DNA of 64,000 nucleotides from Aggregatilineales bacterium (GCA_030834905.1 JAUQWZ010000002.1:124001-188000), one strand, 5' to 3'; numbered from the stretch's first letter, positions 1 to 9,928 are shown. The notes: generated by a model from the letters alone, not told the origin. Program-made: numbers and translations.

Positions 1-247
1 CCACCGTGATGGCGGTCGTCACGTTCTTGCCGAAGAACATCGATTCGACGGCTGCCCGTTCCGGTTGATGCTGCTCGATGATCTGGGTCAGCGTTTCAAA
101 GATAACCTGCAGTCGTTCGTGCATCGGCTGCGACGGGGATGTTGTGATTACGCCGTATTTCACCGCCTGAAGCGCGCCATCCGGCAGTTCACGCACCACG
201 CCATAGCCGATGGTCGCCGTTCCGGGATCGATTCCGAGTGTCAGCAT
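1..247 (-). CDS. ruvC: Holliday junction endonuclease RuvC, 3' part cut by window edge
   Basis: RuvC cuts Holliday junctions after RuvAB branch migration. The leftward frame from ATG at 247-245 gives 82 residues to the window edge without a stop. It opens with the RuvC signature GIDPGTATIGYG (catalytic Asp7) and contains AAVESMFFGKN with the second acidic residue, Glu68. The C-terminal half lies outside the window. The start codon shares one base with the yebC stop (TGATG), so the two are translationally coupled. yebC-ruvC is a common bacterial gene order, and ruvB is also in this window at 24.3 kb. Identification is secure for the part seen. Confidence 0.93.
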   Translation of the reverse strand, partial: MLTLGIDPGTATIGYGVVRELPDGALQAVKYGVITTSPSQPMHERLQVIFETLTQIIEQHQPERAAVESMFFGKNVTTAITV

Positions 248-1002
248 CAGGCAGTCTCAAATGCCTCGATGACTTCATCGGTAATTTGCAGGTTGCTTGC
301 CACCGACTGCACATCGTCCAGGTCTTCGAGGTCGCTCATCAGGCGCATGTTCTGCATCGCCTTATCTACCGGCAGCGCCGTTTCGTTCTTGGCTTCCCAG
401 CGCAGTTCCGAGTCTTCGACCTCATAGCCCGCGCCGGTGAGCGCGCCTTCGACAGCGGCGAACAATTCGCGCGGCGTGTAGACGGCGACCACATCGTCCT
501 CAGTCACGACGTCGTCCGCGCCCGCTTCGGCGGCAACCATGAACACTTCGTCAAACTCCAGGTTATCACCCGTCAGGGCGATATAGCCTTTTTGCTCGAA
601 CTGCCACGACACCGAGCCTGCCGACGCCAGACTGCCGCCGCTGCGGTTGAAAGTGTGCTTGATTTCAGAGAGCGTGCGGTTCTTATTGTCGCTGAGGGTT
701 TCGACCAGGTAGGCGACGCCGTCAGGACCATAGCCCTCGTAAGTGGTTTCTTCCATCTCCGCCGCGCCATCCAGCTTGCCCAGCCCGCGCAGCACCGCCC
801 GTTCGACGTTATCCTTCGGCATGTTGGCGGCTTTCGCCTTTTGAATCGCCAGCTTCAGGCGTGGATTGGCGCTTTCATCGCCACCGCCTTCACGGGCTGA
901 CTGCGCGATATCGCGGGCAATGCGGGTGAATATCTTTCCCCGTTTTGCATCCTCGGCGCCCTTCTTGCGCTTAATAGTTGACCATTTACTATGTCCAGAC
1001 AT
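247..1002 (-). CDS. yebC: YebC/TACO1-family protein
   Basis: This 251-residue protein has full family length and the standard N-terminus MSGHSKWSTIKRKK, followed by the family's KAANMPKDNVERA-type segment near residue 57. YebC/TACO1 proteins have been described as DNA-binding regulators and, more recently, as factors that help ribosomes through difficult stretches. Which applies here cannot be told from sequence. It is the first gene of a leftward pair with ruvC, whose start overlaps its stop by one base. A TATAAT promoter lies upstream at 1041-1069. The start is fixed by the conserved N-terminus, with a GGAG about 11 bases upstream. Confidence 0.95.
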   Translation of the reverse strand: MSGHSKWSTIKRKKGAEDAKRGKIFTRIARDIAQSAREGGGDESANPRLKLAIQKAKAANMPKDNVERAVLRGLGKLDGAAEMEETTYEGYGPDGVAYLVETLSDNKNRTLSEIKHTFNRSGGSLASAGSVSWQFEQKGYIALTGDNLEFDEVFMVAAEAGADDVVTEDDVVAVYTPRELFAAVEGALTGAGYEVEDSELRWEAKNETALPVDKAMQNMRLMSDLEDLDDVQSVASNLQITDEVIEAFETA

Positions 1003-1040
1003 GACTTACGCTCCAAAGGTGACTATTTGTTTTCTTCAAC

Positions 1041-1069
1041 ATTATACATGACTGCTTTTCATGCGTCGA
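1041..1069 (-). promoter_or_regulatory. Putative promoter for yebC-ruvC
   Basis: On the minus strand, TCGACG (1069-1064) and a perfect TATAAT (1046-1041) are separated by 17 bases. The spacer itself begins CATGA and ends TCATG, a short inverted repeat that could be coincidence. It lies about 40 bases upstream of the yebC start. Inferred from consensus match only. Confidence 0.5.
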
Positions 1070-1127
1070 GATAGGCGGAACGCGCCGACACGCGATAAAT
1101 CCGAGGTCATTTCCCTGCGCGGCGATA

Positions 1128-1136
1128 TGCTATAAT
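1128..1136 (+). promoter_or_regulatory. Putative extended -10 promoter for the FecR-like gene
   Basis: TGCTATAAT is an extended -10 element (TG-N-TATAAT) about 47 bases before the GTG start at 1183. No good -35 is visible at the usual distance, which extended -10 promoters can tolerate. With the yebC promoter it makes this a divergent promoter region. Confidence 0.45.
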
Positions 1137-1182
1137 CGCTGTCTGGCTGTCATATGTGTCATTGGATTGACGAGGAAAGACT

Positions 1183-2541
1183 GTGTCCGATGCGGTCATC
1201 AATACACCACCCGCTGAACGTGGGCATTTAAGCACTCAGCATATCGCCTGGGGAGTGCTCCTGCTGGCGTTCGCCCTGTTTTGTGTTGTGTTTCTGGTCG
1301 GTGGTCTGAGCTTGCACTACTTCCTGTTCAAGTCCACCATTCCCATGCAGACGACGCTGACGGTTGGGCGGGGCGCGACCCTGGTCACCGAATCCAATCT
1401 CGACATTACCCCCGTTCGGGTTTCGCTCGATCTCGATAACCGCACCACCGTAAATACCGAAGCCGGCGGTCAGGCGATGCTGACGTTTTATGACGAGCAG
1501 GAAGCAGAACCGCGCATCCTCGCTTCGGTCACGCTGACCAGCGACTCGTCGGTGTTCCTGACCGAAGTGGCGCAGCCGCGCTTTAACTGGAGCACCGCCG
1601 ACTACGTGATCCATCTTGGGCAGATTTCAGGGCGGCTTGAACTGCTGATTCCCGACAACGACATCCCCCAGATTCAACTGCGAATGACGACGGCGCAGGG
1701 GGCAACAGTGCAAATCCACGAAAGTGGTCGCTACAGCATTACGGCGAACCCGGCGCAGGTGAGGGTTGAGACGATTTCCGGTTTGGCGGAGCTAACGGTT
1801 GGGGGCTATGCGCCGCTGCTGGCTGATGGCGAGCGGGTGATGTACAACCTGAACACGCAGGAGCTTACCCGGCTGGCACCCTATACCAATCTGATCGCCA
1901 ACAGCACATTTGACGAGACAAATATATTCGCATCCAGCCCGCCGCCGTCTGCCTGGGGGTGCTTCAACACCGCCAACGACAGCATTCTCGGCTCGTTTGG
2001 GCTGGCGATGGAAGACGGACGCCCGGCGCTGCATTTCAGCCGCACTGGCAGCGACCAGCATGGCGAAAGCAGTTGTTCGGTGGCGCTCACGTCTAATGGA
2101 CAGGGTGGGGTGGACGTTTCGCAGTACCAGTCGCTGTCGCTGGATGTCACCTTCAAGCTGATGAACCAATCGTTGAATGGCTGCGGTGACCTGGGCAGCG
2201 AGTGCGTGCTGATGCTGGAAATGCACTACATTCCCGCGAACGACGACGACGCGGAACTGTGGCATCACGGCTTCTACCTCTGGAACTCCGATCCAAGCCT
2301 GTCACTGAACTGCTCGACCTGTACGCAGGCGCACGAGCTGGTCAACGGCAACGTCTGGTATCGCTATCGCAGCGACAATCTGTTTGCCTACTTCGCGCTG
2401 GAACAGCGCCCGGCACGGATTCTCGCGCTGCGGGTGTATTCGTCGGGTCACGATTATGACGGTTACGTGAGCGAGGTATCGCTGCTCGCCAGCGAACGAA
2501 TCGACACTGTCCCGCTGGGCGATCCGTCGCTGCAAGGGTAA
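1183..2541 (+). CDS. Membrane-anchored FecR-like protein of unknown function
   Basis: The protein has 452 residues. One transmembrane helix (about residues 22-48) is followed by a long extracytoplasmic beta-rich region. Residues 55-220 read like a FecR-type domain (VGRGATLVT, alternating beta strands, VETISGLAELTVGG, LADGERVMYNL). Residues 225-440 hold a distinct domain with cysteines in pairs (GCFN, SSCSV, GCGDLGSEC, LNCSTC) that resembles a jelly-roll ligand-binding domain. The start is GTG, preceded by GAGGAAAG at good spacing. The zinc-ribbon membrane gene follows 118 bases downstream on the same strand. Domain assignment is by eye; no specific substrate can be given. Confidence 0.7.
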   Translation: MSDAVINTPPAERGHLSTQHIAWGVLLLAFALFCVVFLVGGLSLHYFLFKSTIPMQTTLTVGRGATLVTESNLDITPVRVSLDLDNRTTVNTEAGGQAMLTFYDEQEAEPRILASVTLTSDSSVFLTEVAQPRFNWSTADYVIHLGQISGRLELLIPDNDIPQIQLRMTTAQGATVQIHESGRYSITANPAQVRVETISGLAELTVGGYAPLLADGERVMYNLNTQELTRLAPYTNLIANSTFDETNIFASSPPPSAWGCFNTANDSILGSFGLAMEDGRPALHFSRTGSDQHGESSCSVALTSNGQGGVDVSQYQSLSLDVTFKLMNQSLNGCGDLGSECVLMLEMHYIPANDDDAELWHHGFYLWNSDPSLSLNCSTCTQAHELVNGNVWYRYRSDNLFAYFALEQRPARILALRVYSSGHDYDGYVSEVSLLASERIDTVPLGDPSLQG

Positions 2542-2659
2542 ACGCGGGCGCTGGCTGTGCCGGACGCTTATCTTAAGGTATCTGTTGGCGCGCGCAGGCG
2601 GGACTACGTTATACTGCGATTGAGGTAAGTATCAGACACGTCTTGTTGGAGCAGAAATA

Positions 2660-3238
2660 ATGCCCGTTAATCTGGAAGAAGCTGGCAGCCTGTTCACCGG
2701 GCTGCTGGTCTACGGCGGCATGACGCTGGCTGCGTTCTGGCTGGCGATGATTATCTGGACATTCCGCGATATGCGGGCGCGCTCTCGCGACGCGATTGCG
2801 CAGTTTATCGTCGCCATTATGGTGGCGGTGCTCACCATTCCAGGGCTGTTGATCTATCTGTTCCTGCGCCCGCGCGAGACGCTGTCTGAAGCCTATGAGC
2901 GCTCGCTCGAAGAAGAAGCGCTGCTTCAGGAAATTGAGGAAAAGCCGGTCTGCCCCGGCTGCAAGCAGCGGGTACAGGTCGAATGGCAGGCGTGTCCAAA
3001 CTGCCACACGCGCCTGAAGAAGCCGTGTATTCGCTGCGGGCGGATGCTGGAACTGGCGTGGGAATTGTGCCCCTACTGCGCCTCGGCACAGCCTAATTAC
3101 ACGACTGACCGGGTGGCAAGCGGGCACGCGCGCGCGGTCACCGCCGACCAGTGGGCTGCCCCGGCAAATTATGAGCCGCGTTCGCGGGCAGCCCGGAAAT
3201 CCGAGTCGATTGAGTTTGTCGAAAGTGACGAGATTTAG
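2660..3238 (+). CDS. Two-helix membrane protein with double zinc ribbon
   Basis: The protein has 192 residues. Two hydrophobic helices (about 12-35 and 45-68) are followed by a charged linker and four CxxC knuckles between residues 97 and 140 (CPGC, CPNC, CIRC, CPYC), the pattern of a double zinc ribbon (DZR-like). The C-terminal 45 residues are basic and low in structure. The ribbon is probably cytoplasmic and binds protein or nucleic acid. The ATG start has GGAG 9 bases upstream, and a weak TTGGCG/TATACT promoter sits at 2585-2615. The gene ends 3 bases from the convergent pyk stop. Function unknown. Confidence 0.7.
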   Translation: MPVNLEEAGSLFTGLLVYGGMTLAAFWLAMIIWTFRDMRARSRDAIAQFIVAIMVAVLTIPGLLIYLFLRPRETLSEAYERSLEEEALLQEIEEKPVCPGCKQRVQVEWQACPNCHTRLKKPCIRCGRMLELAWELCPYCASAQPNYTTDRVASGHARAVTADQWAAPANYEPRSRAARKSESIEFVESDEI

Positions 3239-3241
3239 CGG

Positions 3242-4720
3242 CTACGGCTTCACTTCAAGCTCGCCTGCTTCCCCAACGGTATGTATCTTCAGGAAGTTGG
3301 TCTGACCGCCAATTCCGAACGGCACGCCAGCGATGATAACGATTGGATCGCCCTGCTGAACCAGCCTGGCGTTATGCGCGGCGCGAACCACAGTGCCGAT
3401 CATCTCGTCAATGGTGCTGAATTCCGGCACCATCAGTGGATAGACCCCCCACGTCAGCGCCATGCGTCGATAAGTAATCTCATTGGGCGTCACGCACAGG
3501 ATGGGCGTCTTTGGACGCTCCTTTGCCACGCGGCGGGTGGTATAACCCGACATCGTAGAGGTGATGATCGCCTTGCAGTTGAGGGCTGCCGCAATTTGCG
3601 TGGTCGCCTGACTGATGGCGTCCGACATGGCTTCGCGTCCCTCGGGGTTGGGCTTGTAAAGGGCACGCTCGGCTAGCTGGCTCGGCAGCAGAATGTTCTG
3701 CTCGGCGATAGCGGCGATATTTACCATCGTCTCCACCGCGCGCACCGGATACTGACCACTTGCCGATTCATTGCTCAGCATGACGGCGTCGGTGCCGTCG
3801 AGGATGGCGTTGTAGACATCGCTGGCTTCGGCGCGGGTGGGGCGGGGGTTATCCACCATCGAGTTCAGCATCTGGGTGGCGGTGATGACCGGCTTTCCAG
3901 CGATGTTACACAGGCGAATGATGCGCTTCTGATGGAAGGGCACTTCTTCTGCCGGAATCTCGATGCCGAGATCGCCGCGCGCGACCATGATACCGTCGCT
4001 GGCGTCTACAATGGCTTCGATATTCTCAAGCGCCTCGTGCTTTTCGATCTTGGCGATCACCGCCGCGTTGCCGCCCAAATGCCGCACCAGCCAGCGGATT
4101 TCGCGCAGGTCGTCTTCAGAACGGACAAACGACATGGCGATATAGTCGGTGTTTTTCGAGAGAGCGAACTCAATATCCTCGCGGTCTTTGTCGGTGATGG
4201 CGGAGAGCGTCAGCCGCGCGTTGGGAGCCATAATGCCCTTGCGCGATGTCAGTTCCCCGCCAATCACCACTTCACAGATCAACGACCGGCTGGCAGTTGC
4301 CCGGACGATGAACTCCAGCTTGCCGTCGTCAAGCAAAAGCTGGGTGCCCGCCTTGATATCGCGCACGAATTCGGGATGTGGCAGTGGTATGGTGTTATCG
4401 GTGCCATCCGCTTTGTCGAGCGTCAGCGTGACGGAATCGCCGGGCTTCAGCACCAGCGGCTCTTTCTTGATCACGCCAATGCGGATCTTGGGACCCTGAA
4501 TATCGGACAGGATGGCGACGACGACGCCTTCCTCTTCAGCGATTCGGCGCACATCGTCAATCACTTTTGCGTGCGTCGCATGGTCGCCATGCGAGAAATT
4601 GATGCGCGCAACGTCCATACCCGTCCGAATCATCTGCCGGAGCGTTTCTTCATCGTGCGACGTCGGTCCAATCGTCACGACAATTTTCGTGCGTTTGCCG
4701 TGCATACGGTTTCTTACCAA
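3242..4720 (-). CDS. pyk: Pyruvate kinase
   Basis: Pyruvate kinase converts phosphoenolpyruvate and ADP to pyruvate and ATP. The 492-residue product has the N-terminal KIVVTIGP motif, INFSHG, the active-site segment MVARGDLGIEIPAEEVP and the C-terminal regulatory domain. The extra C-terminal PEP-utilizer domain of some Firmicutes enzymes is absent. I chose the TTG at 4720 because GAGGAAG lies 6 bases upstream; an in-frame ATG at 4705 is the alternative. The enolase gene ends 18 bases upstream, so eno-pyk form an operon encoding the last two glycolytic steps. Confidence 0.97.
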   Translation of the reverse strand: MVRNRMHGKRTKIVVTIGPTSHDEETLRQMIRTGMDVARINFSHGDHATHAKVIDDVRRIAEEEGVVVAILSDIQGPKIRIGVIKKEPLVLKPGDSVTLTLDKADGTDNTIPLPHPEFVRDIKAGTQLLLDDGKLEFIVRATASRSLICEVVIGGELTSRKGIMAPNARLTLSAITDKDREDIEFALSKNTDYIAMSFVRSEDDLREIRWLVRHLGGNAAVIAKIEKHEALENIEAIVDASDGIMVARGDLGIEIPAEEVPFHQKRIIRLCNIAGKPVITATQMLNSMVDNPRPTRAEASDVYNAILDGTDAVMLSNESASGQYPVRAVETMVNIAAIAEQNILLPSQLAERALYKPNPEGREAMSDAISQATTQIAAALNCKAIITSTMSGYTTRRVAKERPKTPILCVTPNEITYRRMALTWGVYPLMVPEFSTIDEMIGTVVRAAHNARLVQQGDPIVIIAGVPFGIGGQTNFLKIHTVGEAGELEVKP

Positions 4721-4738
4721 GGCGAACTTCCTCGTTAA

Positions 4739-6040
<1,302 letters not shown>

Positions 6041-6049
6041 CTAATCGTA

Positions 6050-6071
6050 AAACAGCCTTGAATGGCTGTTT
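6050..6071 (-). promoter_or_regulatory. Leader hairpin upstream of enolase
   Basis: AAACAGCC and GGCTGTTT form a perfect 8-base-pair stem with a 6-base loop. In eno transcription direction the stem is followed by a short T run (TTTTACG). It sits 18 bases before the eno start, so it could act as a weak attenuator or mRNA-stability element. No regulator is apparent. Confidence 0.45.
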
Positions 6072-6151
6072 GTAGTGAGCGTGTGAAAATCCGCACTACT
6101 TTACCCCTTAACGAGCGATTGCGCATGTTCAAACCGCCCGAAAGCCGAAGC

Positions 6152-6180
6152 CTGACAAGCTATCGTTGTTCAGGTAAAAT
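6152..6180 (+). promoter_or_regulatory. Putative promoter for cysteine desulfurase-mnmA
   Basis: CTGACA (6152-6157) and TAAAAT (6175-6180) are separated by exactly 17 bases and stand 28 bases before the ATG at 6208. Each hexamer differs from the sigma-70 consensus by one base. This is the best-placed promoter in the gap between eno and the desulfurase. Confidence 0.55.
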
Positions 6181-6207
6181 AAACAAAGTTATTGACACAG
6201 GCGAAAA

Positions 6208-7392
6208 ATGAAGGATTCCCGAACGTCCCGGCGCATCATCTACCTGGATCATTCCGCGACCACGCCAACTGACCCGCGCGTGGTGGAAGCGATGCTGCCA
6301 TATTTTACTGATGTTTTCGGCAATGCGGCATCGGCACATGGCGCGGGGCGCAAAGCCGAAATGGCAGTCGAAGACGCGCGCGAGACGCTGGCAAACCTGC
6401 TCAACTGCCAGCCGAAAGAGATCGTCTTTACCAGCGGCGGCACCGAAAGCGACAATCTCGCCATTCGCGGGGCGGCGATCAGCGCGCGAATTCAGGGACG
6501 CGGCGCGCGCCTGGTGACGACGCCAATTGAACATGACGCCGTCCTGAAGACTGTCGAAGCGCTTGTCTCGCAGTCTGGCTTCGAGTGTACGCTGCTGCCG
6601 GTGGATGGCGATGGCATGGTGGATGCTGGCGAAGCCGCCAGCGTCATGCGCGCCGATACGGCGCTGGTGAGTGTCATTTACGCCAATAACGAGATCGGGA
6701 CGATTGAGCCGGTTTCCGCGCTGGCGGCGGCAGCCCATGAACGCGGAGCGCTCTTTCACACCGACGCTGTACAGGCGGCGGGTCAGCTAAATCTGGATGT
6801 GCAGGCGCTTGGCGCTGACCTGCTGACTATTTCAGCGCACAAGTTTTACGGTCCGAAGGGTGTTGGCGCTCTGTTCGTCCGCGAGGGCATCGAACTGGAG
6901 CCTCATCAAGCGGGCGGCAGCCACGAGCAGGGGCGGCGCGGCGGCACGCTGAACACGCCGGGCATTGTCGGCATGGCGAAGGCGCTGGAACTGGCGTACC
7001 GCGAACTGGATGAGCGCGTCGCCCAATTGCGGGCGCGGCGCGATCAGCTTATCGACGGGATCATGACCCGCGTCGCTGGCGCGGTGCTGACCGGACATGC
7101 TGCGCGGCGGCTGCCTTCACACGCCAGCTTCGTCATTGATGGCTTGGACGGCAATACCCTGCTCATGCACCTCGATCTGAATGGAATTGCGGCAAGCAGC
7201 GCCTCGGCATGTAAGACCGGCAACCCTGAGCCGTCGGGCGTGCTGCTGGCGATGGGGCTTCCGGCAGGTCAGGCGCTTGGCAGCCTGCGCCTCACCGTAG
7301 GTAAGGATACGACCGAAGACGACATCGAATATGTCGTCGAGACGATTGCGCAGACTGTAGAAAAATTGCATCGCTTACGGGATAAGGCGTAG
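6208..7392 (+). CDS. nifS: Cysteine desulfurase (NifS/IscS family)
   Basis: This PLP enzyme takes sulfur from cysteine as an enzyme persulfide for tRNA thiolation and Fe-S assembly. The 394-residue protein shows YLDHSATTP, the PLP Lys212 in SAHKFYGPKG, GGSHEQGRRGGTLN, and the persulfide Cys335 in ASSASACKTG. The short Cys loop is of the NifS/IscS (group I) style. mnmA starts 29 bases downstream, the common desulfurase-mnmA pair, so its main job here is probably sulfur supply for tRNA 2-thiouridine. No iscU or suf genes are seen nearby. Confidence 0.95.
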   Translation: MKDSRTSRRIIYLDHSATTPTDPRVVEAMLPYFTDVFGNAASAHGAGRKAEMAVEDARETLANLLNCQPKEIVFTSGGTESDNLAIRGAAISARIQGRGARLVTTPIEHDAVLKTVEALVSQSGFECTLLPVDGDGMVDAGEAASVMRADTALVSVIYANNEIGTIEPVSALAAAAHERGALFHTDAVQAAGQLNLDVQALGADLLTISAHKFYGPKGVGALFVREGIELEPHQAGGSHEQGRRGGTLNTPGIVGMAKALELAYRELDERVAQLRARRDQLIDGIMTRVAGAVLTGHAARRLPSHASFVIDGLDGNTLLMHLDLNGIAASSASACKTGNPEPSGVLLAMGLPAGQALGSLRLTVGKDTTEDDIEYVVETIAQTVEKLHRLRDKA

Positions 7393-7421
7393 GCGGTGTT
7401 TGAGTTACTGAGGATTGAACG

Positions 7422-8510
7422 TTGAGTAATAAGGACATTCGCGTCGTCGTCGCCATGAGCGGCGGCGTTGACAGCTCGGTGGCGGCGGCGCTGCTGGTCG
7501 AGCAGGGTTATGACGTGGTTGGCATGATGATGCGGCTGTGGTCGGAGCCGACGATGACGGGCGGCGCGCATAACCGCTGCTGCACGCCCGATCAGATGTC
7601 GGATGCGCGTCGCATTGCCGACCGTCTGGGCATCCCGTTCTACGTGCTGGACACGAAGGAAACGTTCCGCAGCACAGTGGTGCAGTATTTTATCGACCAG
7701 CACCGCGACGGCGTGACGCCCAACCCCTGCCTGGAATGTAACCGCCAGATTCGTTTTGAGTTCCTGCTGAACAACGCGCTGGCGCTGGAGGCGCAGTATC
7801 TGGCGACCGGACATTACGCCCGGGTTTCGCGCGCCGAAAACGGGCAATTTCAGCTCAGGAAAGGGCTGGACGAACACAAAGACCAGAGCTACGTTCTGAG
7901 CGTGCTCGGTCAGCCGCAGCTATCACACGCGCTGTTTCCGGTGGGCGAGTATGCCAAGCCGGAAGTGCGCCAGCTTGCCGAGCGCTTCGGGCTGCCCACC
8001 GCCAGCAAGAAGGACAGCCAGGACTTGTGCTTTCTGGGCGATGGCGATTACCGCCGCTTCCTGAGCCAGTACGCGCCCGAAGTGATGACCGAGGGACCGA
8101 TCGTGCGCAGGAATGGCGAAGTGATCGGTCAGCATCAGGGGCTGTCAAACTACACGATTGGTCAGCGTAAGGGCTTGGGTGTGCAGGCGGCTGAACCGCT
8201 GTACGTCATTGGCATGAACCCGCAGGTGAACGCGCTGGTTGTTGGCACGTCAGATGAGCTTGGCAGGTCGGAGCTAACCGCGCGGCGCGTTAACTGGATC
8301 AGCGGCGTAACACCGGTCGAGCCATTCTACGCCGAGGTGAAAATCCGCTACAAAGCCAAGCCAATGCGGGCGCTGATCGAGCCGCTAGGGGATGATCGCT
8401 TTCACGCTGCCTTTGACGAACCTCTGCGCGACATCACGCCCGGTCAGGGCGCGGTGATCTATAACGGCGACCTGTGTCTGGGCGGCGGCATTATCGAGCG
8501 ACAGGTCTAG
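7422..8510 (+). CDS. mnmA: tRNA-specific 2-thiouridylase MnmA
   Basis: MnmA adenylates and thiolates U34 of Lys, Glu and Gln tRNAs with sulfur relayed from the desulfurase. The 362-residue protein has the ATP-pyrophosphatase loop SGGVDSSVAA near residue 10, catalytic Cys103 in NPCLECN, Cys203 in DLCFLGDGDYRRFL, and the C-terminal barrel with TIGQRKGLG. Translation starts at TTG 7422 with GAGG about 9 bases upstream; the residues that follow (SNKDIRVVVAMSGG) place the start correctly. It is co-transcribed with the desulfurase 29 bases upstream. Confidence 0.96.
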   Translation: MSNKDIRVVVAMSGGVDSSVAAALLVEQGYDVVGMMMRLWSEPTMTGGAHNRCCTPDQMSDARRIADRLGIPFYVLDTKETFRSTVVQYFIDQHRDGVTPNPCLECNRQIRFEFLLNNALALEAQYLATGHYARVSRAENGQFQLRKGLDEHKDQSYVLSVLGQPQLSHALFPVGEYAKPEVRQLAERFGLPTASKKDSQDLCFLGDGDYRRFLSQYAPEVMTEGPIVRRNGEVIGQHQGLSNYTIGQRKGLGVQAAEPLYVIGMNPQVNALVVGTSDELGRSELTARRVNWISGVTPVEPFYAEVKIRYKAKPMRALIEPLGDDRFHAAFDEPLRDITPGQGAVIYNGDLCLGGGIIERQV

Positions 8511-8539
8511 CCCTCATCCCCGTTACGAACTTCATTCGC

Positions 8540-8558
8540 ACCCTGGCTCTCTCAGGGT
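8540..8558. terminator. Short hairpin between convergent mnmA and A24 peptidase genes
   Basis: ACCCTG and CAGGGT form a 6-base-pair stem with a 7-base loop. It is nested in a wider imperfect inverted repeat, TAGCCCTCA (8508-8516) and TGAGGGCTA (8558-8566). There is no T run, so an intrinsic terminator is uncertain. It could instead be a fragment of a dispersed CCCTCA...TGAGGG repeat. Confidence 0.35.
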
Positions 8559-8563
8559 GAGGG

Positions 8564-9382
8564 CTAGGGCGTGCCGCGCAGCCACACGGTGATTTCGGGC
8601 GCGAACAGCAGCATGGCAATCGTGGCGACGATGATGTACTGCCCGTAGGGAAGCGGCGTGAACAGGTGGTATTTGTTCCCGGCAAGCTGCCGCAGGGCAA
8701 GATACAGCAGCGCCCCGAATGCCCCCAGAAACACAGTAATGAACATGGCGACGATCAGCGGCTGCCAGCCCAGAATCAGCCCTGACAGCGTGATGAGCAT
8801 CACATCCCCATAGCCGAAGGCGACCTCGTAAATCTCGCGCCCCCGCAGCTTCCCGATAATGTAGGTGAAGACAAATCCGCCGAGATAGAGCAGGAAGAAC
8901 ACCCCGAAACCCAGCGCCGCGCCGAGAAGCGCCCCGCCGGTGTCCGCGCCGTATTCGGTGACGACACTATCGATCAATGCCAGCACGCACGACGGAATGA
9001 TGACGACGAACAGAATCAACCGGTGCTCCAGATCGATGACGGTGATCAACACGAAGATCGCCATGTAGATCAGCCAGAAGATGAGTTGAAGCGTCGTCAT
9101 TCGGGGTTCGTCGGCGGCGCTGAGGACGGCGAGGATCATCAGGGCAGCGGTGGTGATTTCGGTCAGGGGATGGCGCCAGGGCAGGTCAAAGCCGTTGGGA
9201 GAGGTGCGCCTGCCGAATAAGAACGCCGTGATGCCGAGCCAGGCAATTGGCGGGCGCGGCGCGCCGTCTGGATAGCGCGGCGGTCGCATTGGGCGGCGTT
9301 CCGGCAGTTCATCCGCCAGCACGTTGATGAGTCCGCCCGCGAAAATACCAATCAAACCTGCAATAACAACCTGAACAAACAT
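8564..9382 (-). CDS. Prepilin peptidase-like A24 aspartyl protease
   Basis: The protein has 272 residues and about seven membrane helices. The two catalytic aspartates of A24 peptidases are visible: Asp117 in TVIDLEHRLI and Asp193 in the GYGD motif. The N-terminal cytoplasmic loop (about 27-70), which in PilD holds the four-cysteine zinc site tied to N-methylation, is present but has no cysteine. It may cleave class III leader peptides without methylating them; no pilin gene is in the window. ATG at 9382 has GGAG 5 bases upstream; GTG at 9388 overlaps that GGAG and is less likely. It lies about ten bases after the JAMM gene and is last in the five-gene unit. Confidence 0.82.
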   Translation of the reverse strand: MFVQVVIAGLIGIFAGGLINVLADELPERRPMRPPRYPDGAPRPPIAWLGITAFLFGRRTSPNGFDLPWRHPLTEITTAALMILAVLSAADEPRMTTLQLIFWLIYMAIFVLITVIDLEHRLILFVVIIPSCVLALIDSVVTEYGADTGGALLGAALGFGVFFLLYLGGFVFTYIIGKLRGREIYEVAFGYGDVMLITLSGLILGWQPLIVAMFITVFLGAFGALLYLALRQLAGNKYHLFTPLPYGQYIIVATIAMLLFAPEITVWLRGTP

Positions 9383-9392
9383 GGACACTCCG

Positions 9393-9926
9393 CTAGGGTA
9401 CCGGGGGCGCAGGTGGCAATAAGGACAAGGATATCATGATCACCAGCGCAAACGCGATTAAGGCGCTCAGCAAAATGGCGACCTTCTGCGCCTGGCTGAG
9501 TTCAATCGCGCCGGTCGTATCTGGCGGGGCGAAGCCGATGTGCAGGCTGACCGGCGTTACGACGTTCTGGCTGATCTGCCATGCCGACAGGCGCGGCTCG
9601 CCCTTCAAGCCGACGATCAGATAGGGGGTGTCGGGGTAGGTTGCGCAGCGCACGTCCACCGGAGACGGAATCGGGTCGCCGGATGGATGCGAGTGGTAAA
9701 AGGCAAGCAGATCCAATCCACGCCGGCGCAGCGAGAGCATGGCAGGTGCCAGCGCCTTCTCATCCATGTAGTAGGTCTGTCGCGGGTTGGCGGCGGCGTT
9801 GGCAATCGGGATGATTTCGACAGCGCGATGAGCGCTGCCAGCGATGATGCCGCAAGCCTCGTTGGGCGCGTCGGCGGTCGCATGGGCAACCAGCGCCCGC
9901 GCCTGCTCATGGCTCAGCCAGAGCAT
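9393..9926 (-). CDS. JAMM/MPN metallopeptidase with C-terminal membrane anchor
   Basis: The 177-residue protein carries a complete JAB1/MPN+ motif: Glu23 (NEACGIIAG), His78 and His80 (YHSHPSGDP), Ser88 and Asp91 (SPVD), so zinc isopeptidase activity is likely. Bacterial relatives (Mec/RadC-like, M67) often remove small ubiquitin-like sulfur carriers. After the catalytic domain, residues 150-172 form a clear transmembrane helix, ending in a short proline-rich tail, so the enzyme is probably tethered to the membrane. It starts 2 bases after the beta-rich gene. Its substrate is not evident; no ubiquitin-like protein with a Gly-Gly end is nearby. Confidence 0.85.
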   Translation of the reverse strand: MLWLSHEQARALVAHATADAPNEACGIIAGSAHRAVEIIPIANAAANPRQTYYMDEKALAPAMLSLRRRGLDLLAFYHSHPSGDPIPSPVDVRCATYPDTPYLIVGLKGEPRLSAWQISQNVVTPVSLHIGFAPPDTTGAIELSQAQKVAILLSALIAFALVIMISLSLLPPAPPVP

Positions 9927-9928
9927 GG

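Noticed and set aside
3932..4738. 268-codon open frame on the plus strand over pyk
   Set aside because: It is antisense to the well-conserved pyruvate kinase gene, has no domain and no ribosome binding site, and is explained by the GC-rich codon use of the real gene.
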